A stretch of DNA of 64,000 nt from Phycisphaerae bacterium (GTDB lineage Bacteria; Planctomycetota; Phycisphaerae; Sedimentisphaerales; Anaerobacaceae), in NCBI GenBank assembly GCA_030601745.1, contig JAUWBI010000007.1, positions 1 through 64,000 of the forward strand, read 5' to 3'. The notes below the pieces were generated by a model, which was not told where the DNA came from, did not search any database, and was given only the letters and a program-made list of their open reading frames with translations. A program made the position numbers and the translations under genes. Shown piece after piece: positions 17,009 through 27,022 of this stretch (its first letter is position 1; every line of letters starts with the position of its first letter).

Positions 17009-19249
17009 GTGATAAAACAGCGTGAAGATTACAGAGCGGCAGAACAGGATGAATCGCGTGTGGAAATTCCGCAGGCTGTTGCGACCATATCAGAAAGCTT
17101 AGTTCAAATCATCTGGCGACGCCGCTGGATCGTGCTGCTTAGTACGGTTGTGGTTCTGGCGGCAGCTTTCGCTTATCTTGCCAAGGCCACGCCTATTTAC
17201 ACCAGTACATCCCGGGTCTATGTCGAGCAGAGCGGCCCTAAAATTATCACTGACATAGAAAAGGGTTTCATGACCCAGTCCAAAAATTATCTCTATGCCC
17301 AGGGCGAGCTGCTCAAGTCCACGCCAATTGTTGCTGCTGCTCTTGATGTTCCCGGCGTAAGGCAAATGAAGACGTTTGCCAAAATAGATAACCAAATTGT
17401 GTACCTGAAAAAGAACCTGGATGTCACTATTGGTAAAAAGGACGACATCATCAACGTATCGTTTGACTCACCCTGGCCTGCCGAAGCTGCCCAACTGATA
17501 AACGCGGTGGTAGATTCGTATATAACTTATCATTCAACCCGTAAACGCAGTACTTCAGCCGAAGTTTTGAAAATCCTTCAAAGCGAAAAAGCCAAACGCG
17601 GCAAAGAGCTAACAGAGAAGCTCAAGGCAACGATGGATTTTAAAAGGGAGAATATTGCGCTGGCACTTGAACACCAGCGCGGCAATATCATACTCCAGCG
17701 GCTCGAAAGACTGTCCGTGGCTCTTACGCAGGCCCAGCTCGCAACCATCGAGAGCAAGTCCATCTACGAATCCATCAAAACAATGGTCAGCGACCCGGCC
17801 AGGCTCAAGCAGTTTATAGAGGCGCAGCGGGCCAAGGGCATATATATCTCCACAGGCAGTGAAAGAGTACAGCTCAAATCCAAACTGGACCAATTGGAGC
17901 TTTCTTATACTGACCTTCTGCGCCAGGTTACTTCCGACCATCCTTCGGTCAAGGCACTGGAGAGTAATATCGCCCGGATAAAACAGCAGATTACTGACCT
18001 GGACACCGAGTTTGCCCAGGCCCAACTTGCCGTGGCAGAGCAACAATACCTCGCTGCAAAGGAAAACGAAGTCCAGATAGGCAAATACTTTGAAGACCAG
18101 CGAGAGGAGGCCCTCGACCTCAATGACCAGCTCGCTCAGTACACCTTGCTGCAATACGAATGGGAACAGTCAAAAAAGTTGAATGATATTCTCGATGACC
18201 GCATAAAGGAGTTGAGTATTACCGAAGACGTCGGGGCGCTTAATATCAGTATTCTCGAAGTTGCCCGGCCTGCCGATAAGCCCTCCAAGCCGCAAAAGGC
18301 CCGGATTATGGCTATGGCACTGGTTCTGGCGCTTATGCTCGGCGGCGGCCTGGCACTTCTTCGCGACTGGATGGACCAGAGGCTGCGCTCTGCCGACGAG
18401 ATATCAGCCATTCTTGGTGTGCCGGTTTTGGGCGTGGTGCCATCAATGTCCAGAAGACAAAGCTTCACAGCCCGAGGCCAGAAGGTTCACCTGGATTCCA
18501 ACTCCCATGCGGCGGAGGCCTATCGTACGATACGCACATCTGTATTCTTCGGCGTACCCAAGGGTGAGGCAAAGACGGTACTTATCACTTCTCCCGGAGC
18601 AGGTGACGGCAAAACGACCCTGGTCAGTAACCTGGCCATCGCAATGGCCCAGGCAGGGCAAAAAACCCTCATCCTCGACGCCGATTTCCGAAAGCCTATG
18701 CAGCATAGTGTTTTCGAAATTGACGGGGACAAGGGGCTTAGCAGCGTGCTTGCCGGGACTACTACCCTGGAAGAAGCGATCCAGCCTACCGAAGTTAAAG
18801 GCCTGGAACTGCTGCCTTGCGGGCCTGATGTGCCCAATCCATCCGAGATTCTCAATAGTGAAACCTTCGCTAAAACCCTCGAGCATCTCTCGACGAACAA
18901 ATATGACCGTATCATTATCGATTCGCCGCCCGTTATGCCCGTCACCGATGCCCAAATACTTGCTGCGATTTGCGATATAACACTTCTGGTACTGAAAGCG
19001 GAAAAATCCACCAGAAAGTTCAGCCAGCAGGCCCGTGACGGGCTGTTAAGTGTCGGCGCACATATCCTCGGGGCGGTTGTGAATGATGTTTCGAGAAAAG
19101 GCGGCCGCTACGGTTACTACAGCGGCTACGGATACTACTACGGCCACGGCTATTACGGCTATGGCCGTCGCAAAAAGGAAAAGGCCGGCGAAAGAAAACC
19201 TGCCGCGGTTATGGAAGGACCCGGCCCCGATGAAACCTCAAATGCTTAA
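17009..19249 (+). CDS. wzc: Wzc-type chain-length regulator and tyrosine autokinase
   Basis: The 746-residue protein starts with GTG. A Wzz domain with TM1 (about 43-62) leads into a long coiled coil, and TM2 lies at about 430-447. The cytoplasmic BY-kinase domain has Walker A (SPGAGDGKTT, about 528-537), Walker A' (LILDADFRKP) and Walker B (IIIDSPP). The C-terminus is a Tyr/Gly cluster (RYGYYSGYGYYYGHGYYGYG) of the kind that is autophosphorylated to set polymer length. A matching phosphatase follows after 9 nt. Confidence 0.95.
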   Translation: MIKQREDYRAAEQDESRVEIPQAVATISESLVQIIWRRRWIVLLSTVVVLAAAFAYLAKATPIYTSTSRVYVEQSGPKIITDIEKGFMTQSKNYLYAQGELLKSTPIVAAALDVPGVRQMKTFAKIDNQIVYLKKNLDVTIGKKDDIINVSFDSPWPAEAAQLINAVVDSYITYHSTRKRSTSAEVLKILQSEKAKRGKELTEKLKATMDFKRENIALALEHQRGNIILQRLERLSVALTQAQLATIESKSIYESIKTMVSDPARLKQFIEAQRAKGIYISTGSERVQLKSKLDQLELSYTDLLRQVTSDHPSVKALESNIARIKQQITDLDTEFAQAQLAVAEQQYLAAKENEVQIGKYFEDQREEALDLNDQLAQYTLLQYEWEQSKKLNDILDDRIKELSITEDVGALNISILEVARPADKPSKPQKARIMAMALVLALMLGGGLALLRDWMDQRLRSADEISAILGVPVLGVVPSMSRRQSFTARGQKVHLDSNSHAAEAYRTIRTSVFFGVPKGEAKTVLITSPGAGDGKTTLVSNLAIAMAQAGQKTLILDADFRKPMQHSVFEIDGDKGLSSVLAGTTTLEEAIQPTEVKGLELLPCGPDVPNPSEILNSETFAKTLEHLSTNKYDRIIIDSPPVMPVTDAQILAAICDITLLVLKAEKSTRKFSQQARDGLLSVGAHILGAVVNDVSRKGGRYGYYSGYGYYYGHGYYGYGRRKKEKAGERKPAAVMEGPGPDETSNA

Positions 19250-19258
19250 GGATAGCAG

Positions 19259-20089
19259 ATGACACACTCAGTTAGGGACAACATAATTGCTGCTCAAGAC
19301 AGCCATCCCAAAGGGCGCAGGCGGCAGAAGTTTACCGATATCCACTGCCACTGTCTTCCCGGCCTTGACGATGGGCCTGGTACAATGGCCGAGGCACTTG
19401 CATTGTGCGAGAGATTGGTGGCCGAAGGCATAGCTACCATAGTGGCAACGCCGCACCAGCTTGGCCGCTTCGACGGCTGCAATGAAGCGGCAAAAGTCCG
19501 CAACGCTACTTCGGAGCTGAACCGGCAATTGCAAAAGGCCAGCATTCGGCTTACCGTTCTGCCGGGCGGTGATGTCAGAGTGGATGAGAGAGTGTGCCGG
19601 TTGCTCCAAACCGATCGCATTCTTACCCTCGCTGACGGAGGAAAGTATATCCTTCTGGAACTGCCTCATGAGATATTCATAGACGTAGAGCCGCTTCTGA
19701 CGGAACTTGCCGCTCTCAAGGTTAGGGCCATCATCTCACACCCTGAAAGACACAATGCTCTGGATAGGCGGCCCAGCGTCGTTTTGAAATGGTTAGATGT
19801 TGGAGCGCATCTGCAGATAACCGCCTCAAGTCTTCTGGGTTATTGGGGCGCGGAAGCCCACAGGGCTGCGTGGCACTTTCTAAATTCGGGCTGGGCGACG
19901 CTCGTGGCGACGGATTCACACGATATAGACGGCCGCAGGCCCCGGATGAGAGCTGCTTTTGGGCGTATAAACAAAAGGCTGGGCGAAGACCTTGCCCGCC
20001 TGGTCTGCATCGAAAATCCATCAAGAGTGGTGAACGGCCAGGATATAGTGCCTATCTCAGTACGTGACCAACAGGAGGTGGGCCGATGA
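19259..20089 (+). CDS. CpsB/YwqE-type PHP tyrosine phosphatase
   Basis: PHP metal-binding motifs are present: DIHCHCLPGLDDGP (about 23-36), ATPHQ, SHPERH and ATDSHD. This family dephosphorylates the Tyr cluster of BY-kinases in polysaccharide systems. The length (276) is normal. The gene overlaps the next by 4 nt (ATGA), so the two are translationally coupled. Confidence 0.92.
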   Translation: MTHSVRDNIIAAQDSHPKGRRRQKFTDIHCHCLPGLDDGPGTMAEALALCERLVAEGIATIVATPHQLGRFDGCNEAAKVRNATSELNRQLQKASIRLTVLPGGDVRVDERVCRLLQTDRILTLADGGKYILLELPHEIFIDVEPLLTELAALKVRAIISHPERHNALDRRPSVVLKWLDVGAHLQITASSLLGYWGAEAHRAAWHFLNSGWATLVATDSHDIDGRRPRMRAAFGRINKRLGEDLARLVCIENPSRVVNGQDIVPISVRDQQEVGR

Positions 20090-22605
20090 GGGAAAACGGA
20101 ATCAATCCCGAATCTGTGGAAGTTCCCGTAGGCGGATTCGATAAGGTAATCGAATGGCTGCTGATATCGCTTCTGGCATTTATGCCTCTTGCATTTGGTG
20201 CGGTCGAGGCATGGAGCGAAGAGGTTGTCGTAGCCCTTGCAGCAGCAATTTCGGTCTGCTTTTTGCTCAAAATCGTCTTTAGAAAAGATGCAAATCCGGT
20301 CTGGTCCTGGGCATACATCCCGGTGGCACTGTTTATCCTTGTCGCAGTATTTCAGCTTATTCCGCTGCCGAGCAGCGCGGTGAGTACAATTTCACCCAAT
20401 ACGGTCACCGTTAAGGAAGAGCTTTTGGGGGATTTGCCCAATGCCGAGTCTTTGTTGAGCTCAATGACACTTAGCTTTTATGCGAACGCTACAAAACACG
20501 ACCTGCGACTCGTGCTTGCAGTTGCAGCCATTTTTGCGGTCGTTCTTAATGTCTTCCGTCGGCCGGAGCAGATAAAACGCCTCCTGCTTGCAATATCTAT
20601 TATTGGTGCTGGTATTGCACTTCTTGCCCTGGCACAGGACCTTTTCGGAAACGGAAAGATTTACTGGACTGTTCCGACCCCACATGCCACGGCTTACTCG
20701 GGAACGTTTGTTTGCCACAGCCACTACGGCCAGTTTATGAACTTATCCATTGGAGCAGCCCTTGGCCTTATTATGGTAAAACTCCATGAGGCCTTCAGAG
20801 GAAAAAGAATCACGCCGCCCATTGTCTTTGAATACCTCAGCTCTCCTGCGGCAAAGGTTATATGGCTGCTTGCAGCAATGATAATTATCGGGGCGGCCAC
20901 GGTTTTTGTGTCACTGACCCGCGGCGGTATGGTCAGTATGCTCATAGCCGCGGGCTTTACCACACTTATCCTTACCTCGCGACGGTCTCTAAAAGGCTCC
21001 AGTTGGATAATGGCCCTTGTGGCCCTCGGCGCATTTATATGTGTGCTTTATATAGGTTTCGATGCGGTCTATGACCGGCTGGCGACCCTCAGGGAGCTAC
21101 ATGAAGCTGAAGGCGGCCGTTGGCAGATAGTTAAAGACATATCGGTTGCCTGGACTAAATTTCCTGTTATCGGAACGGGTCTGGGCACGCACGAAGTGGT
21201 TTACCCGATGTTCGACCGCTCGACCATAGCGGCCCTTGCCGCGCACGCGGAAAACGAATATGCCCAGGCGGCAGAGGAAACCGGCCTTATAGGCCTGGTA
21301 GTACTGACGGTGTTTGCGATTATAGTATGGGTAAATTATGCCCGCAACGTAAGAAGCGCATCTGTGCCGATTCGCTCGGCCGCTTACGGACTTGGCTTCG
21401 GCCTTGTCGCAATATTGATTCACAGCCTGAGCGACTTCGGCCAGCACCTGCCGGCCAACGCAGCTTTGACTGCGGTGTTCTGCGCTTTGCTGCTCGCTTT
21501 GGCTCGCATAAGGCACACGAATAGACAAGCCACACAAACCGTTAGAAAGTCCTGGAACTTTAGAGGTTTAAGCATAGCTGCGCTTCTTTGTGTATCCGGC
21601 GTCTGGGTCTGGGCCTTACTTGGTGCCGATGGCGCCAGAATTGCCGAGGCCCACTGGAAACAGGCCCTTAATGCAGAGCACGCCCTTATGGAAAAGGGCT
21701 GGCAGGGAACCAACACCCAGTTTGCATACTTGCTCTCTCACACTGCAGCCGCGGCAGAACACCAGCCGGACAACGTAAAGTATCACCACTGGCTAAACGT
21801 CTATCGCTGGCATTCCGTAAGCCGGGTAACCGACCCTAACACGGGAAAGGTCGTTATTCCCGAACAGGCGATGCAGTTTGTACCTCGCATAATTGATGAA
21901 TTACATAAGGCCCGGATCCTGTGCCCGACCTTTGGAGCCACTTACTGCGTGGTCGGCCAGCTTGAGAAATTCGTTTTAGAAGATGCCGGGGGTGCAGAAC
22001 GCATACGAAAAGGTTTTCGCCTCGCACCCTGCGACCCGACAGCCTGTTTTGTCGCGGGCCTTCTGGATGTTGAAGAGCAAAAGTTCAATGACTCATTTGG
22101 AAAATTCAGCAGGGCTATTGAGCTCGACGGCAGACTATTTGGAGACGTGGCTGATGTATATATCAACCATGTCAGCCGACCCGATCTGGCAGTGGCTATT
22201 GCCGGCGACAATACCTGGCGGTTAAGCCGCATAGCGAACACCTTAGCGGATATGGAGGAGCATAAAGAACTTGCGGATAAAGCGCAAGCGAGGGTGAAAG
22301 AGCTTCTGAAATCAAAGTGCTCCGAGCCGGATGCCCCTGCCTGGGCGTTTGCATCGCTGGCCAATATTTACAAAAGAGAAAATGATAACGAGACGGCAAT
22401 AGGATATTACCAACGTGCGCTTGCTCTGGATTATGGGCAGGTGTACTGGCGATTTACGTTAGCAAGACTGCTCGCGGAAACCGAACAGATAGGCGAGGCA
22501 ATCCACGAGGCAAGGATTTGCCTTCGGCTGCGTCCGCAGTTCAAGGCGGCTGAGAAGCTTATCGCCGACCTGTCCGTTTTACCCGGCGCAATAAGCAATG
22601 AGTGA
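20086..22605 (+). CDS. O-antigen ligase/polymerase-like membrane protein with TPR tail
   Basis: The first 490 residues hold about 12 membrane helices with the Wzy_C/ligase signature region (LTRGGMVSML, then FPVIGTGLGTHEVVYPMF and HAENEYAQAAEETGLIG). The remaining 340 residues are soluble and helical, with TPR motifs near 760-830 (AFASLANIYKRENDNETAIG). At 839 residues it is about twice the usual ligase length because of this tail. It may join or polymerise the glycan outside the membrane, with the TPR part binding partners. A separate Wzy lies at 29587. Confidence 0.88.
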   Translation: MRENGINPESVEVPVGGFDKVIEWLLISLLAFMPLAFGAVEAWSEEVVVALAAAISVCFLLKIVFRKDANPVWSWAYIPVALFILVAVFQLIPLPSSAVSTISPNTVTVKEELLGDLPNAESLLSSMTLSFYANATKHDLRLVLAVAAIFAVVLNVFRRPEQIKRLLLAISIIGAGIALLALAQDLFGNGKIYWTVPTPHATAYSGTFVCHSHYGQFMNLSIGAALGLIMVKLHEAFRGKRITPPIVFEYLSSPAAKVIWLLAAMIIIGAATVFVSLTRGGMVSMLIAAGFTTLILTSRRSLKGSSWIMALVALGAFICVLYIGFDAVYDRLATLRELHEAEGGRWQIVKDISVAWTKFPVIGTGLGTHEVVYPMFDRSTIAALAAHAENEYAQAAEETGLIGLVVLTVFAIIVWVNYARNVRSASVPIRSAAYGLGFGLVAILIHSLSDFGQHLPANAALTAVFCALLLALARIRHTNRQATQTVRKSWNFRGLSIAALLCVSGVWVWALLGADGARIAEAHWKQALNAEHALMEKGWQGTNTQFAYLLSHTAAAAEHQPDNVKYHHWLNVYRWHSVSRVTDPNTGKVVIPEQAMQFVPRIIDELHKARILCPTFGATYCVVGQLEKFVLEDAGGAERIRKGFRLAPCDPTACFVAGLLDVEEQKFNDSFGKFSRAIELDGRLFGDVADVYINHVSRPDLAVAIAGDNTWRLSRIANTLADMEEHKELADKAQARVKELLKSKCSEPDAPAWAFASLANIYKRENDNETAIGYYQRALALDYGQVYWRFTLARLLAETEQIGEAIHEARICLRLRPQFKAAEKLIADLSVLPGAISNE

Positions 22606-22745
22606 AGAAAGCTCAGCGCCTTAACATTTTAAGAAAATTTGTTCTCTGACAGTTGTTTACTGACTACCTGACGATTCAACTACTGCTTTCGGTCAGCAAA
22701 ACCCTTGTCGGTGCACTAACGGAGACAGAGTTTGCGCAGAACTAA

Positions 22746-22781
22746 CCCCGCTTGTTCGCTTTGCGAAGCAAAGCAACGGGG
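22746..22781 (+). promoter_or_regulatory. Long hairpin upstream of the NusG-like gene
   Basis: CCCCG (22746-22750) pairs with CGGGG (22777-22781), and inside GCTTTGC pairs with GCAAAGC around a GAA loop. No T-run follows. In the 200-nt gap before an antiterminator gene it may act as a pause or recruitment site. Confidence 0.4.
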
Positions 22782-22801
22782 CTGATACCGGAACACTAAA
22801 A

Positions 22802-23353
22802 ATGCTCAAATTATCCGAAAATCCAGCTATTCTAACGCCGGAAGTCGAATCGCTGACCGAACTTCGCGGCACCTGGTGGGTTGCCCATACGAAGCCGCGA
22901 TTTGAGAAGGCCTTTGCCTGGGATATGCTCAGTTATGGTATAGGCTATTTTCTGCCTATGCGAGAAAAGGTCATTTTTTCCGGCGGGCGCAAACGCCGTG
23001 TTATGATACCGCTTTTTACATCGTATGTGTTCTTCTGCGGGACTGAAAAGGACCGCTATACTGCTCTGACAACGAATCGCTTGTGCCAGACAATTGAGGT
23101 ATTCGACCAGGAAGACATGATCTCGGAGCTTGCGGCTATTGAAAAGGCCCTTTTGAGCAAAGCCGACCTTGACATTTATCCACACTTGCCCATCGGCAGC
23201 CGCTGCAGAATTATCTCCGGGCCTATGATGGGCACCGAGGGTGTGGTTATTGAAAGAAAAAATGCAAAGGCCCGTATGGTCCTTGAGGTTACCATCCTCG
23301 GCCAGGGTGCCGTTATGGAAATAGACGCCGACCTTCTGGAGCACATCGCATAA
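22802..23353 (+). CDS. NusG-like specialised transcription antiterminator (RfaH/UpxY/LoaP type)
   Basis: An NGN domain (TWWVAHTKPRFEKAFAWDML, later FFCGTEKDRY) occupies about residues 25-120. A KOW domain (LPIGSRCRIISGPMMGTEGV) follows at about 133-170. The length of 183 fits specialised NusG paralogues, which sit in long polysaccharide operons and stop RNA polymerase from terminating early. The operon here is about 16 kb downstream, AT-rich and long, which fits this job. No ops-type element (GGCGGTAG) was seen in the leader. Confidence 0.9.
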   Translation: MLKLSENPAILTPEVESLTELRGTWWVAHTKPRFEKAFAWDMLSYGIGYFLPMREKVIFSGGRKRRVMIPLFTSYVFFCGTEKDRYTALTTNRLCQTIEVFDQEDMISELAAIEKALLSKADLDIYPHLPIGSRCRIISGPMMGTEGVVIERKNAKARMVLEVTILGQGAVMEIDADLLEHIA

Positions 23354-23391
23354 AAACTTACACCTAATACCCCATACCTAACCCCTAAAAA

Positions 23392-24882
23392 ATGAAAACC
23401 TATCTATCCGTATATCTCGGCTCTCTCTTCCTTGCGTTAGCGATTACGCCGGTTATAATCTGGTTTGCGCGCCGTCTCAAGGCAGCCGACCACCCCGGCG
23501 TGCGCACGGTCCATAAAAAGCCCATCCCTCGGATCGGCGGCGTCCCTATCTTTCTCTCTATGATGTGTCTCACTATTGGCGTGCTGTTCCTGTCGAACGT
23601 TATCGGTGATGCTTTTCGGACTATTCTGCTTAAGGTAATTGTGCTGCTTTCTGCGGCTGCATGTATGTTCTTGGTAGGGCTAATTGACGACATTAGGACT
23701 AAGGGCCTGCGAGCACGCATAAAGTTTCTTGCCCAGCTTGCTGCTGCTCTCGTTGTTTGTGCCGTTGGCATCCGGATAGAATTAGTGGCCGTCGCCGACT
23801 GGCTCACACTCGACTTCGGCTGGTTCTCCTGGCCGCTGACGCTGCTGTGGATTGTCGGTATCACCAATGCCATTAACCTGAGCGATGGCCTCGACGGTCT
23901 TGCAGCGGGCATTTCGGCAGTGGCCTGCGGAGTCATCGCTATATTTGCCGTCTATAGTGGCCAAGTTGTGATGGCGGTATTAATGCTGGCCCTGCTCGGC
24001 AGTTTGACCGGCTTTTTGTTCTTTAACTTTAATCCGGCGAAGATATTTATGGGCGACTCCGGCAGTATGTTCCTGGGCTTTACTATAGCTTCATCGAGCG
24101 TAATGTGCGCGACCAAATCTTCCGCCCTGGTCGGCCTTGCCCTGCCGGTTCTGGTTCTGGGGATACCTATTTTCGATACGCTCTTTTCAATGCTGCGGCG
24201 TTTCCTCGAAAGGCGCTCTATGTTCGCTCCCGACCGCAGCCATTTCCACCATAAGCTGCTCGATTTGGGCCTTAAGCAGCGACACGCGGTTATTGTGATA
24301 TATGCAGTAACGCTACTTGCCGCAGGGCTGGGAATGTTTATGATGGTAACCCGCAATATTGACTCCCTTGTCATTTTTCTCTGCATTTTGCTGCTGCTGT
24401 TACTCGTATTCCGCGTTGTCGGCTCGGTTCGACTGCGAGAAACGATTGCCGGCCTGCGGGAGAAATACGCCGTAAGCCGTCAGATACAAGAGGAAGTCCG
24501 CAGCTTCGAGAGTCTCCAGCTTCTTTTCCGCCGGGTGCAAACTCTCGAGCAGTGGTGGCAGGCGCTCTGCCTGGCTGCGGACAAGATGGATTTTATGAGC
24601 ATAAAGCTGCCTTTGACGGGGAGTGATAAGACGCCTCGTGTACTAACCTGGCAAAGAGACGGCAATGAAGCTGAGCCGGCTGAGACGGTAAAGATGAAAA
24701 TTCCGATTCGCGAGATAAAGGCGGGGCCAGGATGCAGTCTTGAGGTTGATGTGAACGTTAACGGCTCGCTGGAGTCGGTTGGAAGGCGAACAGCGCTGTT
24801 CAGCCGATTGCTGGATGAGCACAATATAGCTGCCCTGTCGGGGGATTCGGTAACACCACCATCTGTCACAAAAGAAACCTGA
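23392..24882 (+). CDS. WecA/MraY-family polyprenyl-phosphate sugar-1-phosphate transferase with C-terminal extension
   Basis: About ten membrane helices carry the family motifs VGLIDD (catalytic Asp pair), NAINLSDGLDGLA, NPAKIFMGDSGS and RSHFHHKLLDLG. These load the first sugar phosphate on undecaprenyl phosphate and so begin repeat-unit synthesis in the inner membrane. Residues about 360-496 form an extra soluble domain (coiled coil REKYAVSRQIQEEVRSFESL then a beta-rich part), not present in WecA. The spacer before the gene is low-complexity (CCTAATACCCCATACC). Confidence 0.92.
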   Translation: MKTYLSVYLGSLFLALAITPVIIWFARRLKAADHPGVRTVHKKPIPRIGGVPIFLSMMCLTIGVLFLSNVIGDAFRTILLKVIVLLSAAACMFLVGLIDDIRTKGLRARIKFLAQLAAALVVCAVGIRIELVAVADWLTLDFGWFSWPLTLLWIVGITNAINLSDGLDGLAAGISAVACGVIAIFAVYSGQVVMAVLMLALLGSLTGFLFFNFNPAKIFMGDSGSMFLGFTIASSSVMCATKSSALVGLALPVLVLGIPIFDTLFSMLRRFLERRSMFAPDRSHFHHKLLDLGLKQRHAVIVIYAVTLLAAGLGMFMMVTRNIDSLVIFLCILLLLLLVFRVVGSVRLRETIAGLREKYAVSRQIQEEVRSFESLQLLFRRVQTLEQWWQALCLAADKMDFMSIKLPLTGSDKTPRVLTWQRDGNEAEPAETVKMKIPIREIKAGPGCSLEVDVNVNGSLESVGRRTALFSRLLDEHNIAALSGDSVTPPSVTKET

Positions 24883-24946
24883 ACGCTTTTATGAAAGAGA
24901 ACCCTTTGTCCCAAATTGAAACAATTGAGCGGGTTGTTGTGGCCAA

Positions 24947-26503
24947 ATGATTAATAATCCAGTAACAACATCCAAGAGACTCGTTTACAACACGGTTTTT
25001 AATCTGGTGACGTTAATAAGTAATGCGGTTATCGGCTTTTTCTTAATACGTTTCTTTCTCGGACAGCTTGGTGAAACGCGATATGGTATATGGGTGCTCA
25101 TCGGTTCTATCTTTCGCTATCGAGACCTGTTAAGTATGGGACTGAATAGTGCTATAAACAGATACATTCCAGTATACCTGGCAAAGAATAATAATGATGG
25201 GATCCAACGTGTAATCAGCAGCTCTCTCTTTTTCTTCTCAGCTGTGGCAGTTGTGCTTATCCTTGCAAGTGTGGCGATTTACTATAATATCGGCTCTTGG
25301 TTCGCTATCAAACCGGAGCTGGTTGCTCCTGCCGGGGTGCTCGTCTTGGTGGTGGGATTCTGCTTTGCCTTTGCGATGCCCCTGCAGCTATCCAGTGCGG
25401 TATTGAGCGGGCTGCAGAGATACGATGTACTAAACCTGGCGGTGCTTATACCTTTGCTGTTGCGAACAGTATTGCTGATTGGGTTAATGTTGCGAGGTTA
25501 TGGCCTTATCACGATGGGACTGACATTTGGTATCAGCGAAATTGTGATGAGAATTTTGCAGTTTGTCTTTGTCAAGAAATTGCTGCCACAGACCTCGGTC
25601 ACTTTCAAGAGCATAGATTTCAAGCTTCTCAGAGAAATGCTGGCTTATGGAATAAATACCTTTTTGTATGCGATGGGGGCCATCATAATCTACAAAGCCA
25701 GTGACATAATCATTGGCATCTTCCTGGGTACTGCAGAGATAAGCCAATTTGCTGTTGCAGTAGCTGGTGTTTTGTTGCTGTCACAATTTTTGCAGGCTTT
25801 CACGGCCGCGATAAAGCCAGCGGTCAGTGACCTTGACGCAAGAGATGAACACTCGCGAGTACGCGAAATATCGTTTCTAACGCAAAAATACAGTCTTCTG
25901 CTGATTATTCCATCGGGATGTTTCCTGGTTGTAATGGGCAGGGAATTTCTGTGGGTCTGGGTTGGCGCAAAATTCGAAGACCCTGCCGTGATTAACAATA
26001 TGGGCGTCATCCTGGCTATCCTCACGGTGGGACACTGCTTGAGATTGGCGCAGCACAGTAACTTTGTCGTGCTTGTGGGCCGAGGCCAACATAAGCTTTT
26101 CGGCATCCTTACTGCTTTGATGGCTTTGCTCTGTGTCTGTGCCTCTGTGGTTTCGGTGAAAGTGTTCAATTTGGGATTGCTTGGAATTGCCTGGTCCAAT
26201 TTCGTACCAATGGCGCTTGTATCCGGCATTATCTTGCCCTTATATTTTAACTGGAAAATGCGTATTTCTGCGATGGAAAGCGTTCGCAGAGTTTGGTGGC
26301 CAGCTTTGTTGGGAACACTGCCGGCGGTAGCTATGATTAGTATCTGGGAATATCTTGCTCGTCCCGACTCGTGGCTTCAAATCGGCGGTGTAGTAATTGC
26401 CGCGATGACTGTGACACTTGTCAGCAGTTGGTTCTTGAGTTTTTCTGAGTTGGAACGTAAGAGGTTTGTCAAGATATTGATGCAATCTTTGTCGAGGAAT
26501 TAG
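24947..26503 (+). CDS. wzx: Wzx-type polysaccharide flippase
   Basis: The 518-residue protein has about 12-14 hydrophobic helices. Its N-terminus (TSKRLVYNTVFNLVTLISNA) and the region LGETRYGIWVLIGSIF match polysaccharide-transport MATE-like proteins. It would move the lipid-linked repeat unit across the inner membrane. GC content drops from here on, which marks the start of the variable part of the locus. Confidence 0.9.
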   Translation: MINNPVTTSKRLVYNTVFNLVTLISNAVIGFFLIRFFLGQLGETRYGIWVLIGSIFRYRDLLSMGLNSAINRYIPVYLAKNNNDGIQRVISSSLFFFSAVAVVLILASVAIYYNIGSWFAIKPELVAPAGVLVLVVGFCFAFAMPLQLSSAVLSGLQRYDVLNLAVLIPLLLRTVLLIGLMLRGYGLITMGLTFGISEIVMRILQFVFVKKLLPQTSVTFKSIDFKLLREMLAYGINTFLYAMGAIIIYKASDIIIGIFLGTAEISQFAVAVAGVLLLSQFLQAFTAAIKPAVSDLDARDEHSRVREISFLTQKYSLLLIIPSGCFLVVMGREFLWVWVGAKFEDPAVINNMGVILAILTVGHCLRLAQHSNFVVLVGRGQHKLFGILTALMALLCVCASVVSVKVFNLGLLGIAWSNFVPMALVSGIILPLYFNWKMRISAMESVRRVWWPALLGTLPAVAMISIWEYLARPDSWLQIGGVVIAAMTVTLVSSWFLSFSELERKRFVKILMQSLSRN

Positions 26504-26541
26504 TAGGTAATTTACTGTTACAAATTTAAGGATATTGAACT

Positions 26542-27021
26542 ATGTCTCGAGACGGTAAGATAATAGTGTACGCAGCCGGTACGTGGGATATGTTCCATGT
26601 GGGACATTTGAATATATTGAGAAGTGCAAAGGCATTGGGAGATTTTCTAGTTGTAGGTGTCAGTACGGATGAACTAATTTTGGAGTACAAAGGCCATCAT
26701 CCACTTCTCAGCTACGAAGACAGAGCTGCTGTCGTAGCAGCGTGCCGATATGTCGATGCGGTCGTTCCGCAAAGAACGCTTGAAAAGGATGAGCAACTTA
26801 AAAAGCTGGACGTTGATATCCTTGTTGTCGGGGACGACTGGTGGGAAAGAAAAGTCAGAGGCCATAGTTTCATGATAGAAAACGGTCGAAGGGTCGTCTA
26901 TTTACCATATACCGAAGGCAGAAGCTCCACACAATTAAGGCAGGCATTGGAACGTTTTTACCAAGAGCAAAAAGCCCTGAACGGCAAGGCTGCCTCGATT
27001 CTGAAGAGAAAGGCCGAGTAG
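26542..27021 (+). CDS. Glycerol-3-phosphate cytidylyltransferase-like nucleotidyltransferase
   Basis: The first motif GTWDMFHVGHLNIL contains the HxGH signature, and YTEGRSST corresponds to the ISTT motif of the TagD/CTP-transferase family. The length (159) is a little longer than TagD. It should make a CDP-activated polyol or related alcohol. The CDP-alcohol transferase begins one base after its stop codon, so the product is probably used by that enzyme. Confidence 0.85.
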   Translation: MSRDGKIIVYAAGTWDMFHVGHLNILRSAKALGDFLVVGVSTDELILEYKGHHPLLSYEDRAAVVAACRYVDAVVPQRTLEKDEQLKKLDVDILVVGDDWWERKVRGHSFMIENGRRVVYLPYTEGRSSTQLRQALERFYQEQKALNGKAASILKRKAE

Positions 27022-27022
27022 T

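Noticed and set aside
22802-23353. Housekeeping NusG
   Set aside because: It lies in the polysaccharide locus, away from ribosomal genes, and has a divergent NGN domain; a specialised paralogue is more likely.
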